Source: Pseudomonadota bacterium
GTDB lineage: Bacteria; Pseudomonadota; Gammaproteobacteria; Xanthomonadales; Rhodanobacteraceae
Assembly: GCA_021793575.1 (NCBI GenBank)
Contig: JAJYSM010000008.1
Location: 1-64,000, forward strand
DNA: 64,000 nucleotides
Direction: 5' to 3'
Of the stretch, positions 54,236 to 63,561 are shown piece by piece. The translations under genes were made by a program, and so were the position numbers. How positions within the stretch are numbered: position 1 is the stretch's first letter; each line of letters starts with the position of its first letter. The notes under the pieces are model-generated. The model saw only the letters and a list, made by a program, of their open reading frames with translations, was not told the origin of the DNA and did not search any database.

Positions 54236-55368
54236 GCGGTCGCCTGCAGCAACACGGCGCTGTACTTGCCCGAGGGTTGTGGCAGGCCGACCTGGCAGCT
54301 CAGCTGGTCGAGCAGCACGCCGCACGCCGCCAGCCGCTGGCGCAGGGGGGTGAACTGGCGCTCCAGCCGCTGGGCGGTCTGCGCGGATTCGGCCCACAGT
54401 CGCACGGATAGCCGCAGGCCGCGCAATTGCAGCTCGCCCTGCAGCGGACCCAGGGCTGGCAGATCCAGCGCAAACCCCAGGGTCCAGCTCTGGGTGCCGT
54501 CGACCGTGTCCTGGATGAACTCCAGCTGCAGCTGCAGCACGTCACGACCGCCGTCGCCCTGCAGCGGGATCTCGATCATCCAGGCCAGCATGGTGCCCGC
54601 TTCCAGCTGGGTCACTTCCAGCCGTGCCAGCGCGCCCTTGACGTCGCCGTGCAGACGCTCCAGCAGCGGGTTCACATCATCGTCGGCGAACAGCGGCAGC
54701 GGCAGTCGCGCCTGCGCCTGCAGGCCTCGTTGCAGCAGGGGTGGTGCCGTGCCGGCACGGTTCGACAGCGGGGGTGGCTGCGCCCGTTGATCGAGCAGCC
54801 CGGCCAGCCGCAGCAGTGCACCTTTCCAGTCGTCTTCGAGCAGCGCCGGCAGGTTGCCCTGCGCGTGAGCCAGTTGGGATTCGAGAAACAATCCACTGTG
54901 GCTGATCGCCAGGCGCAATCCCTCACCCTGAGTGATTTCGGCGGGGCTGCGCATGCCTTGTTCAAGCCCGGCCAGCGCGGCGCGCAGGTTTGGCGGCAGC
55001 TGACGCAGCATCGGCCGCTGGGCCAGCGCGCCGAGCGTCGCCAGCAGCGGCGCATAGCCATTCTGCTGCGGCAAGCGTTCACGCAGGGCGCGCTGCAGCA
55101 TCGGGTCGGTGGCCTGGGGCAAGAGCACCTCCAGCAGCGGCTGTGCGCCAAGGCTCAATACCCTTACCTGGAATTGCGCCGGCAGCTGGTTACCGGTGAC
55201 TGCGGCTTCCGCGGTCAAGGCGCCGATCTGCAACACCAGCAGTCCCTGCGGGCTCACCCCCAGCGGTCGCGCCGACAGCACGCTGCCGATACGCCAGCTC
55301 TGCGCGGTGCTGCCGACGGCGGCGCCGGCCCATGTGAGGGCAGCGAGACTGGTGGGTTGGATGATCAA
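54232..55368 (-). CDS. FliK-like protein (second hook-length-control-type)
   Basis: 378 residues from a TTG at 55368 (AGG 8 bases upstream), or 398 from an ATG at 55428; neither is certain. N-terminal PTSLAALTWAGAAVGSTAQS, a long Leu/Gln/Pro-rich middle, and a C-terminal FliK-type beta domain (MLAWMIEIPLQGDGGRDVLQ, LQLEFIQDTVDGTQSWTLGF, ALGPLQGELQLRGLRLSVRL, then LRQRLAACGVLLDQLSCQVG). Paired with the FlhB-like gene. A genuine fliK exists at 31.3 kb, so this is a paralogue. A weak sigma54-like minus-strand sequence lies at 55638-55653. Confidence 0.7.
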   Translation of the reverse strand: MIIQPTSLAALTWAGAAVGSTAQSWRIGSVLSARPLGVSPQGLLVLQIGALTAEAAVTGNQLPAQFQVRVLSLGAQPLLEVLLPQATDPMLQRALRERLPQQNGYAPLLATLGALAQRPMLRQLPPNLRAALAGLEQGMRSPAEITQGEGLRLAISHSGLFLESQLAHAQGNLPALLEDDWKGALLRLAGLLDQRAQPPPLSNRAGTAPPLLQRGLQAQARLPLPLFADDDVNPLLERLHGDVKGALARLEVTQLEAGTMLAWMIEIPLQGDGGRDVLQLQLEFIQDTVDGTQSWTLGFALDLPALGPLQGELQLRGLRLSVRLWAESAQTAQRLERQFTPLRQRLAACGVLLDQLSCQVGLPQPSGKYSAVLLQATA

Positions 55369-55539
55369 GGGTAGGCCTGCGCTGGCTCGCTTGCTGTGGT
55401 TTCGAATGGGCTCGTCCTCAGGACACATCGGCCGCGCGCGGCCAAACTTGAGCGCGGGTTCCACCGCTGTCTGCCGCGATGCCTGGTGCGCGGTCAGCAA
55501 AGGCCGCCGGCCTGCGGCGGCGTGGATCCGGAATACCCC

Positions 55540-55566
55540 TAAAGCGATCGCCGTGTTGGTCGATAA
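55540..55566 (+). promoter_or_regulatory. Sigma28 (FliA) promoter of the second chemosensory operon
   Basis: Reads TAAA-N15-GTCGATAA: perfect -35 and 7 of 8 in the -10, ending 81 bases before the STAS gene ATG. It lies in the divergent spacer with the FliK-like gene. Confidence 0.85.
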
Positions 55567-55647
55567 GTCCGTTGCGAGCACAGATTGCGACAGCGGGGTG
55601 GTGGCGTGGCGGGTAAACGAACGGCGAAACGACGAGGTGCCAGCGGC

Positions 55648-56019
55648 ATGCCACCAGCGGCGAGCGTGGAGCCGCTGCAGGCCGCGCTGGTGATCAGCGC
55701 GGCGGTGGCTGAGCCCGCGGCCGACGTGACCGCCGCGCCGGTCGCGCTGGTGTTGCCGGCCGATTGCCGCATCGCCGCGCAGGTCGCCCTGAAGCAGGCG
55801 CTGATGGAGGCGCTGGAGACGGACGCCATCGTGCTGGACGGCCGCGCGGTGGAGCGCGCCGACACCGCCGCCCTGCAGTTGCTGACACTGTTTCAGCGCG
55901 AGGTGAAGGCGCGCGGCAGCTGCTTGAGCTGGTGTGGTGCGAGTGATGCTCTGAACGAGGCGGCCGGCCTGCTTGGCCTGACGCAGATACTGGAATTGCC
56001 AGCCGCAGCGCTGGCCTGA
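55648..56019 (+). CDS. STAS-domain (anti-sigma antagonist-like) protein
   Basis: 123 residues from an ATG with GAGGTG upstream; earlier in-frame starts would add a basic, non-conserved leader. The STAS fold is suggested by VALVLPADCRIAAQVALKQA, AIVLDGRAVERADTAALQLL (with the AD-x-x-A/S switch region) and CLSWCGASDALNEAAGLLGL. STAS genes commonly open cheY-cheA operons. The Ser usually phosphorylated in SpoIIAA-type proteins is replaced near ADTAA, so regulation may be non-phosphorylating. Confidence 0.85.
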   Translation: MPPAASVEPLQAALVISAAVAEPAADVTAAPVALVLPADCRIAAQVALKQALMEALETDAIVLDGRAVERADTAALQLLTLFQREVKARGSCLSWCGASDALNEAAGLLGLTQILELPAAALA

Positions 56020-56033
56020 CTTGGGGTAGCAGC

Positions 56034-56396
56034 ATGGCAAATATTCTTGCGGTAGACGATTCGGCTTCCATGCGCGGCATGGTGGCCTTCACCCTGCGCG
56101 GTGCCGGGCATGCCGTGACCGAGGCCGAAAACGGCCTGCTGGCGCTGGATGTGGCTCGCGGCGGCGCCTTCGACCTGGTGCTTGCCGACGTCAACATGCC
56201 GGTGATGGATGGCATCAGCATGGTGCGCGAGCTGCGCGCGATGGACGCCTACCGCGGCGTGCCGATCCTGATGCTGACCACCGAATCGCATACCGAGAAA
56301 AAGATGGAAGGCAAGGCGGCCGGCGCCACCGGCTGGCTGGTCAAGCCGTTCGATCCGGAGCAGCTGCTGGCCACCGTCAAACGCGTGCTGGGCTGA
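56034..56396 (+). CDS. cheY: CheY-like response regulator of the second chemosensory operon
   Basis: 120-residue single receiver domain: ILAVDDSASMRGMVAFTLRG, phospho-acceptor Asp52 in LADVNMPVMDG, Thr in MLTTES, Lys in GWLVKPFDPEQL. Lies 14 bases after the STAS gene and 8 bases before cheA. Closer to the CheY of Tar-like operons than to the FliM-binding CheY at 44.2 kb, so it may be a phosphate sink or act elsewhere. Confidence 0.95.
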   Translation: MANILAVDDSASMRGMVAFTLRGAGHAVTEAENGLLALDVARGGAFDLVLADVNMPVMDGISMVRELRAMDAYRGVPILMLTTESHTEKKMEGKAAGATGWLVKPFDPEQLLATVKRVLG

Positions 56397-56404
56397 AATC
56401 CGTC

Positions 56405-58435
56405 ATGAGTGCGGTCGACCTGTCCCAGTTCCACAAGACCTTTTTCGATGAGAGTCGGGAAGGGCTTGATGCGATGGAAGCGGCGCTGCTGGCGCTGGAT
56501 GCCGGCTCGGCTGATACCGAGCTGGTGCACACGATTTTCCGCGCGGCGCATTCGATCAAGGGCGGTGCGGCCACGTTCGGATTCACCGACGTGGCGGCGT
56601 TCACCCATGTCGCCGAATCGCTGCTGGAGGAAGTGCGCAGCGGTCGTCGCCCGGTGGATGCGGAGCTGACCGAGCTGTTGCTGCGTTCGGTCGATTGCCT
56701 GCGGGTCATGCTCGACCGCTCCAGCAGCGGGCAGCCGGTGGTCGACGCCGCAAGCGAGGACCTGCGTGCCGAGCTGGTACGGCTGGTCAGTGGCGCAACC
56801 GCGGCGGTGGCGACGCCGGTCACGTCGGCGGCGGCCAACGTGACCGGCTGGGAGATCGTTTTCACCGCGCTGCCGCACCTGCTGCAGACCGGCAACGATC
56901 CGCTGCGCCTGTTCCGTGAACTGCAGCAGCTCGGCCGGCTGGAAGTGGTGCGTGCGTTCATCGTCGATGCTGCGCCGGAGCGGCTGGCCGAGGTCGATCC
57001 GACCGCGTGCTATCTCGGTTGGGTGCTGCATCTGCATGGCAACGTGGCGCGCGCTGACGTCGATGCGGTATTCGACTGGCTCGACGGTGATTGCGAGCTG
57101 GTGATCCATCCGCTGGCGGAGCCGCCCGTGGCGACCGTTGCCGGCGTGCTGGCCGCGGCGGAAGGGTCGCCGTCGCCGCTGCCGCTGCCGCTGCAGCGAA
57201 GGCGTGCAACGGATACCGCCGCGGGATCGAAGCCTGAGTCCGCCGCCGTATCAGTCGAGGGCAGCTCGATCCGGGTGGGCATCGACAAGATCGATGCGTT
57301 GATCAACATGATGGGCGAACTGGTCATCACCCAGTCGATGCTCAGCGAAATCGGCGAGACCTTCCAGCCGTCCCAACTGACCCGCCTGCGCGAGGGGCTG
57401 GTGCAGCTGGAGCGCAACACGCGGGAACTGCAGGAAAGCGTCATGCGCATCCGCATGCTGCCGATCGGTTCGATTTTCAACCGCTTTCCGCGGCTGGTGC
57501 ATGACCTGGAGCGCAAGCTCGGCAAGCGGGTCAAGCTGGAATTGCATGGCGAGCACACCGAGCTGGACAAGACGGTGCTGGAGAAAATCGGCGATCCGCT
57601 GGTGCATCTGGTCCGCAACGCGATCGACCACGGGCTGGAATCGCCCGAGCGGCGCCGGGCTGCCGGCAAGTCCGAAACCGGCACGCTCAGGCTCGATGCG
57701 TATCACGAGGGCAGCAATATCGTGGTGCAGATCAGTGACGACGGCGCTGGCCTGAATCGCGAGGCGATCATCGCCAAGGCCTTGCACAGCGGCCTGATCA
57801 ACGCCAGCCAGGAGCTTGGTGATGCGGACGTGGCCGAGCTGATTTTCCAGCCGGGCTTTTCCACTGCGGCCGCGGCCACCGACCTCTCCGGCCGTGGCGT
57901 GGGCATGGATGTGGTCCGCCGCAATGTGCGGGATCTCGGCGGCAGTGTCGGTGTGCGCAGCGTCAGCGGCAAGGGCAGCACCTTCACGATCGCGCTGCCG
58001 CTGACGCTGGCGATCATCGACGGGCTGGTCACGGCGGTCGGTGACGAGCGTTACATCGTGCCGCTGATTTCGATCGTCGAATCGCTGCGCCTGCGCAGCG
58101 ATTCGGTGCGCAGGATCGCCGGCGGTGGCGAGGTGTTCCATTTTCGCGATGCCTACCTGCCGATTCTGCGTCTGCACCAGGCTTTTGCCTGCGCTGATGC
58201 AGTCACCGACATCGAGCGCGGCATTGTGGTGGTGGTCGAGGAGGATGGCCGCCGTGTGGGTCTTTTGGTCGATGACCTGCTGGGCCAGCAACAGGCGGTG
58301 GTCAAGTCGCTGGAAGCCCATTATCGCCGCGTGCAAGGTGTCTCCGGCGCCACCATTCTGAGTGACGGTTCGGTCGCTCTGATTGTCGACGTGGGCGGCG
58401 TGGTGCGGCTGGGGCGGCCCTGCAAGGCGGCCTGA
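56405..58435 (+). CDS. cheA: Chemotaxis histidine kinase CheA, second system
   Basis: 676 residues. P1 with phospho-His49 ([20 protein letters not shown]), a P2-like region (about 150-250), P3 ([20 protein letters not shown]), P4 ([60 protein letters not shown]) and P5. It lacks the EFEALLD motifs of the first CheA. Between cheY and a receptor gene, in a complete sensory operon. Confidence 0.97.
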   Translation: MSAVDLSQFHKTFFDESREGLDAMEAALLALDAGSADTELVHTIFRAAHSIKGGAATFGFTDVAAFTHVAESLLEEVRSGRRPVDAELTELLLRSVDCLRVMLDRSSSGQPVVDAASEDLRAELVRLVSGATAAVATPVTSAAANVTGWEIVFTALPHLLQTGNDPLRLFRELQQLGRLEVVRAFIVDAAPERLAEVDPTACYLGWVLHLHGNVARADVDAVFDWLDGDCELVIHPLAEPPVATVAGVLAAAEGSPSPLPLPLQRRRATDTAAGSKPESAAVSVEGSSIRVGIDKIDALINMMGELVITQSMLSEIGETFQPSQLTRLREGLVQLERNTRELQESVMRIRMLPIGSIFNRFPRLVHDLERKLGKRVKLELHGEHTELDKTVLEKIGDPLVHLVRNAIDHGLESPERRRAAGKSETGTLRLDAYHEGSNIVVQISDDGAGLNREAIIAKALHSGLINASQELGDADVAELIFQPGFSTAAAATDLSGRGVGMDVVRRNVRDLGGSVGVRSVSGKGSTFTIALPLTLAIIDGLVTAVGDERYIVPLISIVESLRLRSDSVRRIAGGGEVFHFRDAYLPILRLHQAFACADAVTDIERGIVVVVEEDGRRVGLLVDDLLGQQQAVVKSLEAHYRRVQGVSGATILSDGSVALIVDVGGVVRLGRPCKAA

Positions 58436-58533
58436 AAGCAGGTGTCACCGAGGTGATGGTGGCTGCGACGCCGTCTCGATCCCGGCGTTGCCGCCGCGCG
58501 GTCTCTTTTTTTGAATGCATGCGAGGTTGGTCA

Positions 58534-60228
58534 ATGAAGCAATGGTCGTTCCAGCACCTGAGTCTGAATGCGCGGCTGGCGTTGGTGGTGGCCGTGGTGG
58601 TGGCCGGCCTGGTCAGCCTGACGCTGTTGAATGCGCGCGATAACCGCCATCAGCAGATGGCGGGGCTCGAACACACGCTGGACAGCGAGGTTCAGTCGGC
58701 GATTGCCGTGGCCAGTTCCTTCCAGGCACGTGCGCTCAAGGGCGAGCTCAGCGAGGCGGATGCACAGCGCCAGGCACTCGCCCAGATTCATGACATGCAG
58801 TGGGACGGCGGCGCCGGCTATCTGTTTGCGTTCGATACCGACATGGTGTTGCGCATGCATCCGCTGCTGCCGAAGCTGCTGAACAAGAGCGTTCGCGACA
58901 TCACGGATCACAACGGCCTGTATATCTTCCAGATGATGAATGCGGTCGATCTCAAGGATGGCCATGGGTTGACCCGCTATGTGTGGCCCAAGCCGAATAC
59001 CAAGACCATCGTCGGCAAGATCACCTATACGCAGCTATACAAGCCGTGGAATATGAATTTCGGTGCGGGTGCCTACTACGATGATATCGACGCGGCGGCT
59101 CGGCAGGCACTGATCGTCGGCCTCGGCCAGGCGGCCCTGGTCGGCCTGCTGGTGATCCTGATGGTATGGCTGGCGATGCGCAGCATCCGTCGAAGCATCG
59201 GCGGCGAGCCGGGGTTCGCGGTCGGGATGGCGGCGCGGATTGCCGAGGGCGATCTGCACACGGGCGACGCCGATCAGGTGTTTGCAGGTGGCAGCCTGCT
59301 CGATGCACTGGCGCGGATGCGCGTCAGGCTGACCGGCATCGTCGGCGAAGTGCAGCGCGACTCGCAGGCGGTCAGCTCGGCGGCGCAGCAGATGGCCCAC
59401 GGCAACGACGACCTGAGTCAGCGCACGCAGGAGCAGGCGTCGAGCCTGGAGGAAACCGCGTCCTCGATGGAGCAGATGACCTCGACCGTGAAACAGAATG
59501 CGGAGAACGCCAGCCATGCCAACCAGCTGGCGCGCGGCGCCCGCGAACAGGCCGAGCGCGGTGGCGAAGTGGCGGGCCGGGCGATCGTGGCGATGGGCGA
59601 GATCAACGCCTCCAGCCGCAAGATCGCCGACATCGTGGGCTTGATCCAGGAGATCGCGTTCCAGACCAACCTGCTGGCGTTGAACGCGGCGGTGGAGGCG
59701 GCGCGAGCCGGCGAGCAGGGTCGCGGCTTTGCGGTGGTCGCCACCGAGGTGCGCAGCCTGGCGCAACGCAGCGCCGGTGCCGCGAAGGAGATCAAGGGCC
59801 TGATCGAGGACAGCGCGGAAAAGGTGCGCGGTGGCTCCGAGCTGGTCAACCAGTCCGGCAAGGCGCTGGCCGAGATCGTCGACAGCGTGAAGAAGGTCAC
59901 CGACATCGTCGCCGAGATTGCCGCGGCCAGCCAGGAGCAGTCGGCCGGCATCGACCAGGTCAACCACGCGGTGATGCAGATGGACGAGATGACCCAGCAG
60001 AACGCCGCGCTGGTGGAAGAGGCGGCGGCCGCCGCCCGCGCCATGCACGAACGGGCCGAAGCGTTGCAGCGTCAGATGACGTTCTTCCGTCTGGACGACG
60101 GCCGTGCGGCAGCCGCGCCGTCCGGTGCCGCCGCGCCGCGCGTGGCGCCGGTGCCGCACAAAGTCGCCGGGCCGGTCGGGCGGGCGCGGCCGGTCACCGC
60201 CATCGGCGGTGCGTGGACAGAGTTCTGA
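58534..60228 (+). CDS. Methyl-accepting chemotaxis protein with Cache sensor
   Basis: 564 residues. Membrane helix ([18 protein letters not shown]), periplasmic single-Cache domain ([51 protein letters not shown]), second helix ([20 protein letters not shown]), HAMP, then the receptor signalling domain ([13 protein letters not shown]-type tip). C-terminal AWTEF is a CheR/CheB-tether pentapeptide of the xWxxF type. The signalling domain DNA is identical to that of the next receptor. ATG at 58534 is preceded by GCGAGG. Confidence 0.95.
   Translation: MKQWSFQHLSLNARLALVVAVVVAGLVSLTLLNARDNRHQQMAGLEHTLDSEVQSAIAVASSFQARALKGELSEADAQRQALAQIHDMQWDGGAGYLFAFDTDMVLRMHPLLPKLLNKSVRDITDHNGLYIFQMMNAVDLKDGHGLTRYVWPKPNTKTIVGKITYTQLYKPWNMNFGAGAYYDDIDAAARQALIVGLGQAALVGLLVILMVWLAMRSIRRSIGGEPGFAVGMAARIAEGDLHTGDADQVFAGGSLLDALARMRVRLTGIVGEVQRDSQAVSSAAQQMAHGNDDLSQRTQEQASSLEETASSMEQMTSTVKQNAENASHANQLARGAREQAERGGEVAGRAIVAMGEINASSRKIADIVGLIQEIAFQTNLLALNAAVEAARAGEQGRGFAVVATEVRSLAQRSAGAAKEIKGLIEDSAEKVRGGSELVNQSGKALAEIVDSVKKVTDIVAEIAAASQEQSAGIDQVNHAVMQMDEMTQQNAALVEEAAAAARAMHERAEALQRQMTFFRLDDGRAAAAPSGAAAPRVAPVPHKVAGPVGRARPVTAIGGAWTEF
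59380..60052 (+). repeat. 673-base exact direct repeat, copy 1
   Basis: Identical base for base to 61783-62455, 2403 bases away. It covers the signalling domain of the first receptor. The flanks diverge abruptly on both sides, suggesting recent gene conversion or duplication. Confidence 0.95.
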
Positions 60229-60330
60229 CGCCACGCCGCTGACTCCGGCGGGTTGCTCCCGCCCCTGCAGCGGGACGGCAGGGCGATCGCGCGGGGCGGT
60301 TCCGGCCGCCGCCACGCATCGTGGTTCCAC

Positions 60331-60357
60331 TCAAGTTTCCGCCTACGGCGCCGACAC
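60331..60357 (+). promoter_or_regulatory. Sigma28 (FliA)-type promoter before cheW2
   Basis: Reads TCAAGTTT-N11-GCCGACAC in the 179-base gap after the first receptor, ending 50 bases before the cheW ATG. A second, weaker candidate (TCAG-N15-GCCGATGT) overlaps it downstream at 60360-60386. It may give extra expression of cheW and the second receptor. Confidence 0.6.
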
Positions 60358-60407
60358 AGTCAGGGCAACGGGACGTTCGCCGATGTCCGTCACGAGGTCA
60401 CAGGTCC

Positions 60408-60914
60408 ATGCACGAAAGCAACCCCTCCGCGGTACCGCAGTTGCAGCAGCTCACCTTCAACCTCGCCGGTGAAGAGTACGGCGTGGATATTCTGAGCGTG
60501 CGCGAAATTCGCGGCTGGTCGCGGGTCACCCGCATTCCGCAGACGCCCGATTATCTGCTCGGCGTGTTGAATCTGCGCGGCGCGATCGTGCCGATCATGG
60601 ATCTGCGCCTGCGCTTCGGGCTGCAGCGCGAAAGCTACGGCGACAACACGGTGATGATCATCGTCGCCGTCGCCGAGCGGCTGTTCGGCATCGTGGTGGA
60701 TGCGGTGTCCGATGTGGTCGACATCGACCAGGCGGCGATCAAGCCGGTGCCTGACATGGGCGTGGTGGTGGACACCCGTTACCTGAAAGGTCTGGCCACG
60801 CATGCCGAGCGCATGCTGATGCTGCTGGACGTGGAAAAGCTCATGCGTCCGGAGGACGTGCAGATACTGGATGCGGCCCTGCCGGCGGTCCAGCAAGTTG
60901 AAGTCGCCGCCTGA
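60408..60914 (+). CDS. cheW: Chemotaxis coupling protein CheW, second system
   Basis: 168 residues with typical CheW motifs LTFNLAGEEYGVDILSVREI, LGVLNLRGAIVPIMDLRLRF and FGIVVDAVSDVVDID. The ATG at 60408 fits the family; the longer frame upstream runs through the promoter region. Lies between two receptor genes whose signalling domains are identical. Confidence 0.95.
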   Translation: MHESNPSAVPQLQQLTFNLAGEEYGVDILSVREIRGWSRVTRIPQTPDYLLGVLNLRGAIVPIMDLRLRFGLQRESYGDNTVMIIVAVAERLFGIVVDAVSDVVDIDQAAIKPVPDMGVVVDTRYLKGLATHAERMLMLLDVEKLMRPEDVQILDAALPAVQQVEVAA

Positions 60915-60927
60915 CCCGGGAATCAAG

Positions 60928-62679
60928 ATGAAGATGAAGACTTTTGCGGCACGCCTGTCCAGCCTCCTCGCACTGACGGTCAAGGCGCGCCTGATCGGCG
61001 TGCTGGCGCTGTTGTTCGTGATGTTGCTGGTGGGCGCCTGGATGGGGCTTGGCGGCATGGCCCGCGCCAACGAGAGTGCACGCCAGATCTATCAGGGCGA
61101 GTTGCTGCCACTGACCAGCCTCAACGAGGTGGCGCGCAATTCGTTGCGCGACTTCATTGCGCTGAGCGAGGCGGCGTTCCACCAGGGCGACAAGGCGATC
61201 ATCAAGCAGAAGCTGGCGGATGTCGCGCAGTTGCATGCGCAGGATGCCGTGCTGCTGAAGAAGCTGGATGCCGCGGCGCTTTCGCCCGCAGTGAAGAAAC
61301 AGCTGGCAGCGTTCGAGAGCGCCCGCGCGGACATGGACTCTTCCATGTCCGAAGTCACCGATGCGCTGGGTCAGGGTGGTGACGGCGCGAACAGCGCGCT
61401 GTATGCCGACGTGCTGCCGAATGTGGCGATCATGAGCTCGGAGATGAACAAGCTGATCGCGATGCAGGTCGAGGAAAGCCGGCAGCAGTACGCGTCGGCG
61501 GTTGCCAGGTATCAGCTTGTACGCAACCTGGCGTTCGGCGCGCTGGGTGCCGGCATGCTGCTGGCGGCACTGATGGCGTACTTTCTGGTGCGCTCGATCG
61601 TCGGCACGCTCAACCGGGCGGTGCGCGTGGCCAACGCGATTGCGCAAGGGCAGCTGGGTCACCGCATTGTCACGCGACGCAAGGATGAGCTGGGTCGCCT
61701 GCTGGACGCCTTCAGGGTGATGGATGAGCGGCTCACGCTTACCGTCGGCGAGGTGCGTCGGGGGTCCGATTCTGTCAGCGTCGCGGCGCAGCAGATGGCC
61801 CACGGCAACGACGACCTGAGTCAGCGCACGCAGGAGCAGGCGTCGAGCCTGGAGGAAACCGCGTCCTCGATGGAGCAGATGACCTCGACCGTGAAACAGA
61901 ATGCGGAGAACGCCAGCCATGCCAACCAGCTGGCGCGCGGCGCCCGCGAACAGGCCGAGCGCGGTGGCGAAGTGGCGGGCCGGGCGATCGTGGCGATGGG
62001 CGAGATCAACGCCTCCAGCCGCAAGATCGCCGACATCGTGGGCTTGATCCAGGAGATCGCGTTCCAGACCAACCTGCTGGCGTTGAACGCGGCGGTGGAG
62101 GCGGCGCGAGCCGGCGAGCAGGGTCGCGGCTTTGCGGTGGTCGCCACCGAGGTGCGCAGCCTGGCGCAACGCAGCGCCGGTGCCGCGAAGGAGATCAAGG
62201 GCCTGATCGAGGACAGCGCGGAAAAGGTGCGCGGTGGCTCCGAGCTGGTCAACCAGTCCGGCAAGGCGCTGGCCGAGATCGTCGACAGCGTGAAGAAGGT
62301 CACCGACATCGTCGCCGAGATTGCCGCGGCCAGCCAGGAGCAGTCGGCCGGCATCGACCAGGTCAACCACGCGGTGATGCAGATGGACGAGATGACCCAG
62401 CAGAACGCCGCGCTGGTGGAAGAGGCGGCGGCCGCCGCCCGCGCCATGCACGAACAGGCTGGCGAACTGACCCGCCAGGTGGGTTTCTTCCAGTTGAACC
62501 AGGACAAGGACGCGGTGGCGGCAGCGGAATCCGCCGCCGCACGCATGCACAAGACGGTCGCGGCCGAAGCCGAGGCGGTGTTTGCCGCCGTGCGCAGCGC
62601 AGCGCCGGCACCGGCGCGACCGGCACGCGCCAGTGCCGATGCCGCCAGCAGCGCCGCTGGCGTGTGGAAGGAATTCTGA
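60928..62679 (+). CDS. Methyl-accepting chemotaxis protein with four-helix-bundle sensor
   Basis: 583 residues. Membrane helix (VLALLFVMLLVGAWMGL), helical periplasmic domain of Tar type (RNSLRDFIALSEAAFHQGDK), second helix (FGALGAGMLLAALMAYFLVR), HAMP (IVGTLNRAVRVANAIAQGQL), then the signalling domain whose DNA is identical to the first receptor. C-terminal VWKEF is an xWxxF tether. Starts 13 bases after cheW and abuts cheR. Confidence 0.95.
   Translation: MKMKTFAARLSSLLALTVKARLIGVLALLFVMLLVGAWMGLGGMARANESARQIYQGELLPLTSLNEVARNSLRDFIALSEAAFHQGDKAIIKQKLADVAQLHAQDAVLLKKLDAAALSPAVKKQLAAFESARADMDSSMSEVTDALGQGGDGANSALYADVLPNVAIMSSEMNKLIAMQVEESRQQYASAVARYQLVRNLAFGALGAGMLLAALMAYFLVRSIVGTLNRAVRVANAIAQGQLGHRIVTRRKDELGRLLDAFRVMDERLTLTVGEVRRGSDSVSVAAQQMAHGNDDLSQRTQEQASSLEETASSMEQMTSTVKQNAENASHANQLARGAREQAERGGEVAGRAIVAMGEINASSRKIADIVGLIQEIAFQTNLLALNAAVEAARAGEQGRGFAVVATEVRSLAQRSAGAAKEIKGLIEDSAEKVRGGSELVNQSGKALAEIVDSVKKVTDIVAEIAAASQEQSAGIDQVNHAVMQMDEMTQQNAALVEEAAAAARAMHEQAGELTRQVGFFQLNQDKDAVAAAESAAARMHKTVAAEAEAVFAAVRSAAPAPARPARASADAASSAAGVWKEF
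61783..62455 (+). repeat. 673-base exact direct repeat, copy 2
   Basis: Exact copy of 59380-60052. It covers the signalling domain of the second receptor. Recombination between the copies would remove 2403 bases including cheW. Confidence 0.95.
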
Positions 62680-63561
62680 GTGAACGCCGTCCTCGGCATG
62701 CGCGATGGCGAGGCCCCTGCAGCAGTCAGCAGCGGACCGGTGCTGGGCGATGCCGAGTTCCAGTTTCTGCGCGGCTTTGTGCTGCAGCAGTGCGGCATCG
62801 CGCTGGGCGAGCACAAGCATCAGCTGGTGCAGGGTCGCCTGCTGCGCCGCCTGCGCGCGCTGGGGCTGAACAATTTCGAAAGCTACTGCGAGCTGCTGCG
62901 GCGCGATCCGAATGCCGAGCTGGGTGAGCTTGCCAGCGCCATCAGCACCAATGTCACGGCATTCTTCCGCGAAGTGCACCATTACGATCTGCTGTCGGGC
63001 GAATTGCTGCCGCGCTGGCTGCAGGAGCGCCGCCGCGACGGCGACCGCCTGCGCATCTGGTCGGCCGGCTGCTCCACCGGCGAGGAACCCTATGCCCTGG
63101 CGATGGTGCTGGCCGAGGCGCTGGAGCAGCACCCGGGCAAGGTCGATGCGAAGATCCTGGCGACCGACCTGTCGCCGCAGGCGCTGGAAACCGCGCGCCA
63201 AGGCGTGTATCCGCTGGAGCGGATCGCCGGGATCAGCGCGGAGCGTTGCCGCCGCTGGATGCTGCGCGGCGCCGGTGAATACGAGGGCCTGGCCAGCGTG
63301 CATCCGCGGCTGCGCGAGCTGGTCAGTATCCAGCCGTTGAACCTGCTGCACGAGTGGCCGATGCGCGGGCCGTTCGACGCGATCTTCTGCCGCAACGTGG
63401 TGATCTATTTCGATCAGCCGACCAAGCAGCGCCTGTTTCGTCGCTACGCCGAGCTGCTGCCGGTGGGTGGCTATCTGTTTCTGGGCCACTCCGAATCGCT
63501 GCACGGCATCAACGATGACTTCGAGCTGATCGGTCGCACGGTATACCGGAAGCGCGCTTGA
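62680..63561 (+). CDS. cheR: Chemoreceptor methyltransferase CheR
   Basis: Methylates receptor glutamates using S-adenosylmethionine. 293 residues from a GTG that directly follows the receptor stop. N-terminal helical domain (ALGLNNFESYCELLRRDPNA), SAM-binding part (WSAGCSTGEEPYALAMVLAE, ILATDLSPQALETARQGVYP) and FDAIFCRNVVIYFDQPTKQR. The receptors upstream carry matching xWxxF tethers. Overlaps cheD by 3 bases. Confidence 0.97.
   Translation: MNAVLGMRDGEAPAAVSSGPVLGDAEFQFLRGFVLQQCGIALGEHKHQLVQGRLLRRLRALGLNNFESYCELLRRDPNAELGELASAISTNVTAFFREVHHYDLLSGELLPRWLQERRRDGDRLRIWSAGCSTGEEPYALAMVLAEALEQHPGKVDAKILATDLSPQALETARQGVYPLERIAGISAERCRRWMLRGAGEYEGLASVHPRLRELVSIQPLNLLHEWPMRGPFDAIFCRNVVIYFDQPTKQRLFRRYAELLPVGGYLFLGHSESLHGINDDFELIGRTVYRKRA

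Noticed and set aside
53512-54790. Plus-strand frames between the ATP-grasp and FliK-like genes
   Set aside because: No ribosome-binding site or domain features, and they run antisense to the FlhB-like and FliK-like genes.
55638-55653. Minus-strand sigma54-like sequence (TGGCATG-N4-TGGCA) before the FliK-like gene
   Set aside because: The -12 half is imperfect, it overlaps the STAS gene start codon, and it would leave a 5' leader of 200 bases or more.
58442-58515. Possible terminator between cheA2 and the first receptor
   Set aside because: A T-run (about 58504-58512) follows GC-rich DNA, but the best stem (about 58467-58493) is too far from it and has a mismatch; an operon-internal attenuator cannot be supported.
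60841-63504. Minus-strand open frame of 887 codons across receptor and cheR genes
   Set aside because: Antisense shadow. The similar minus-strand frame at 59035-60330 simply reflects the 673-base identical block.
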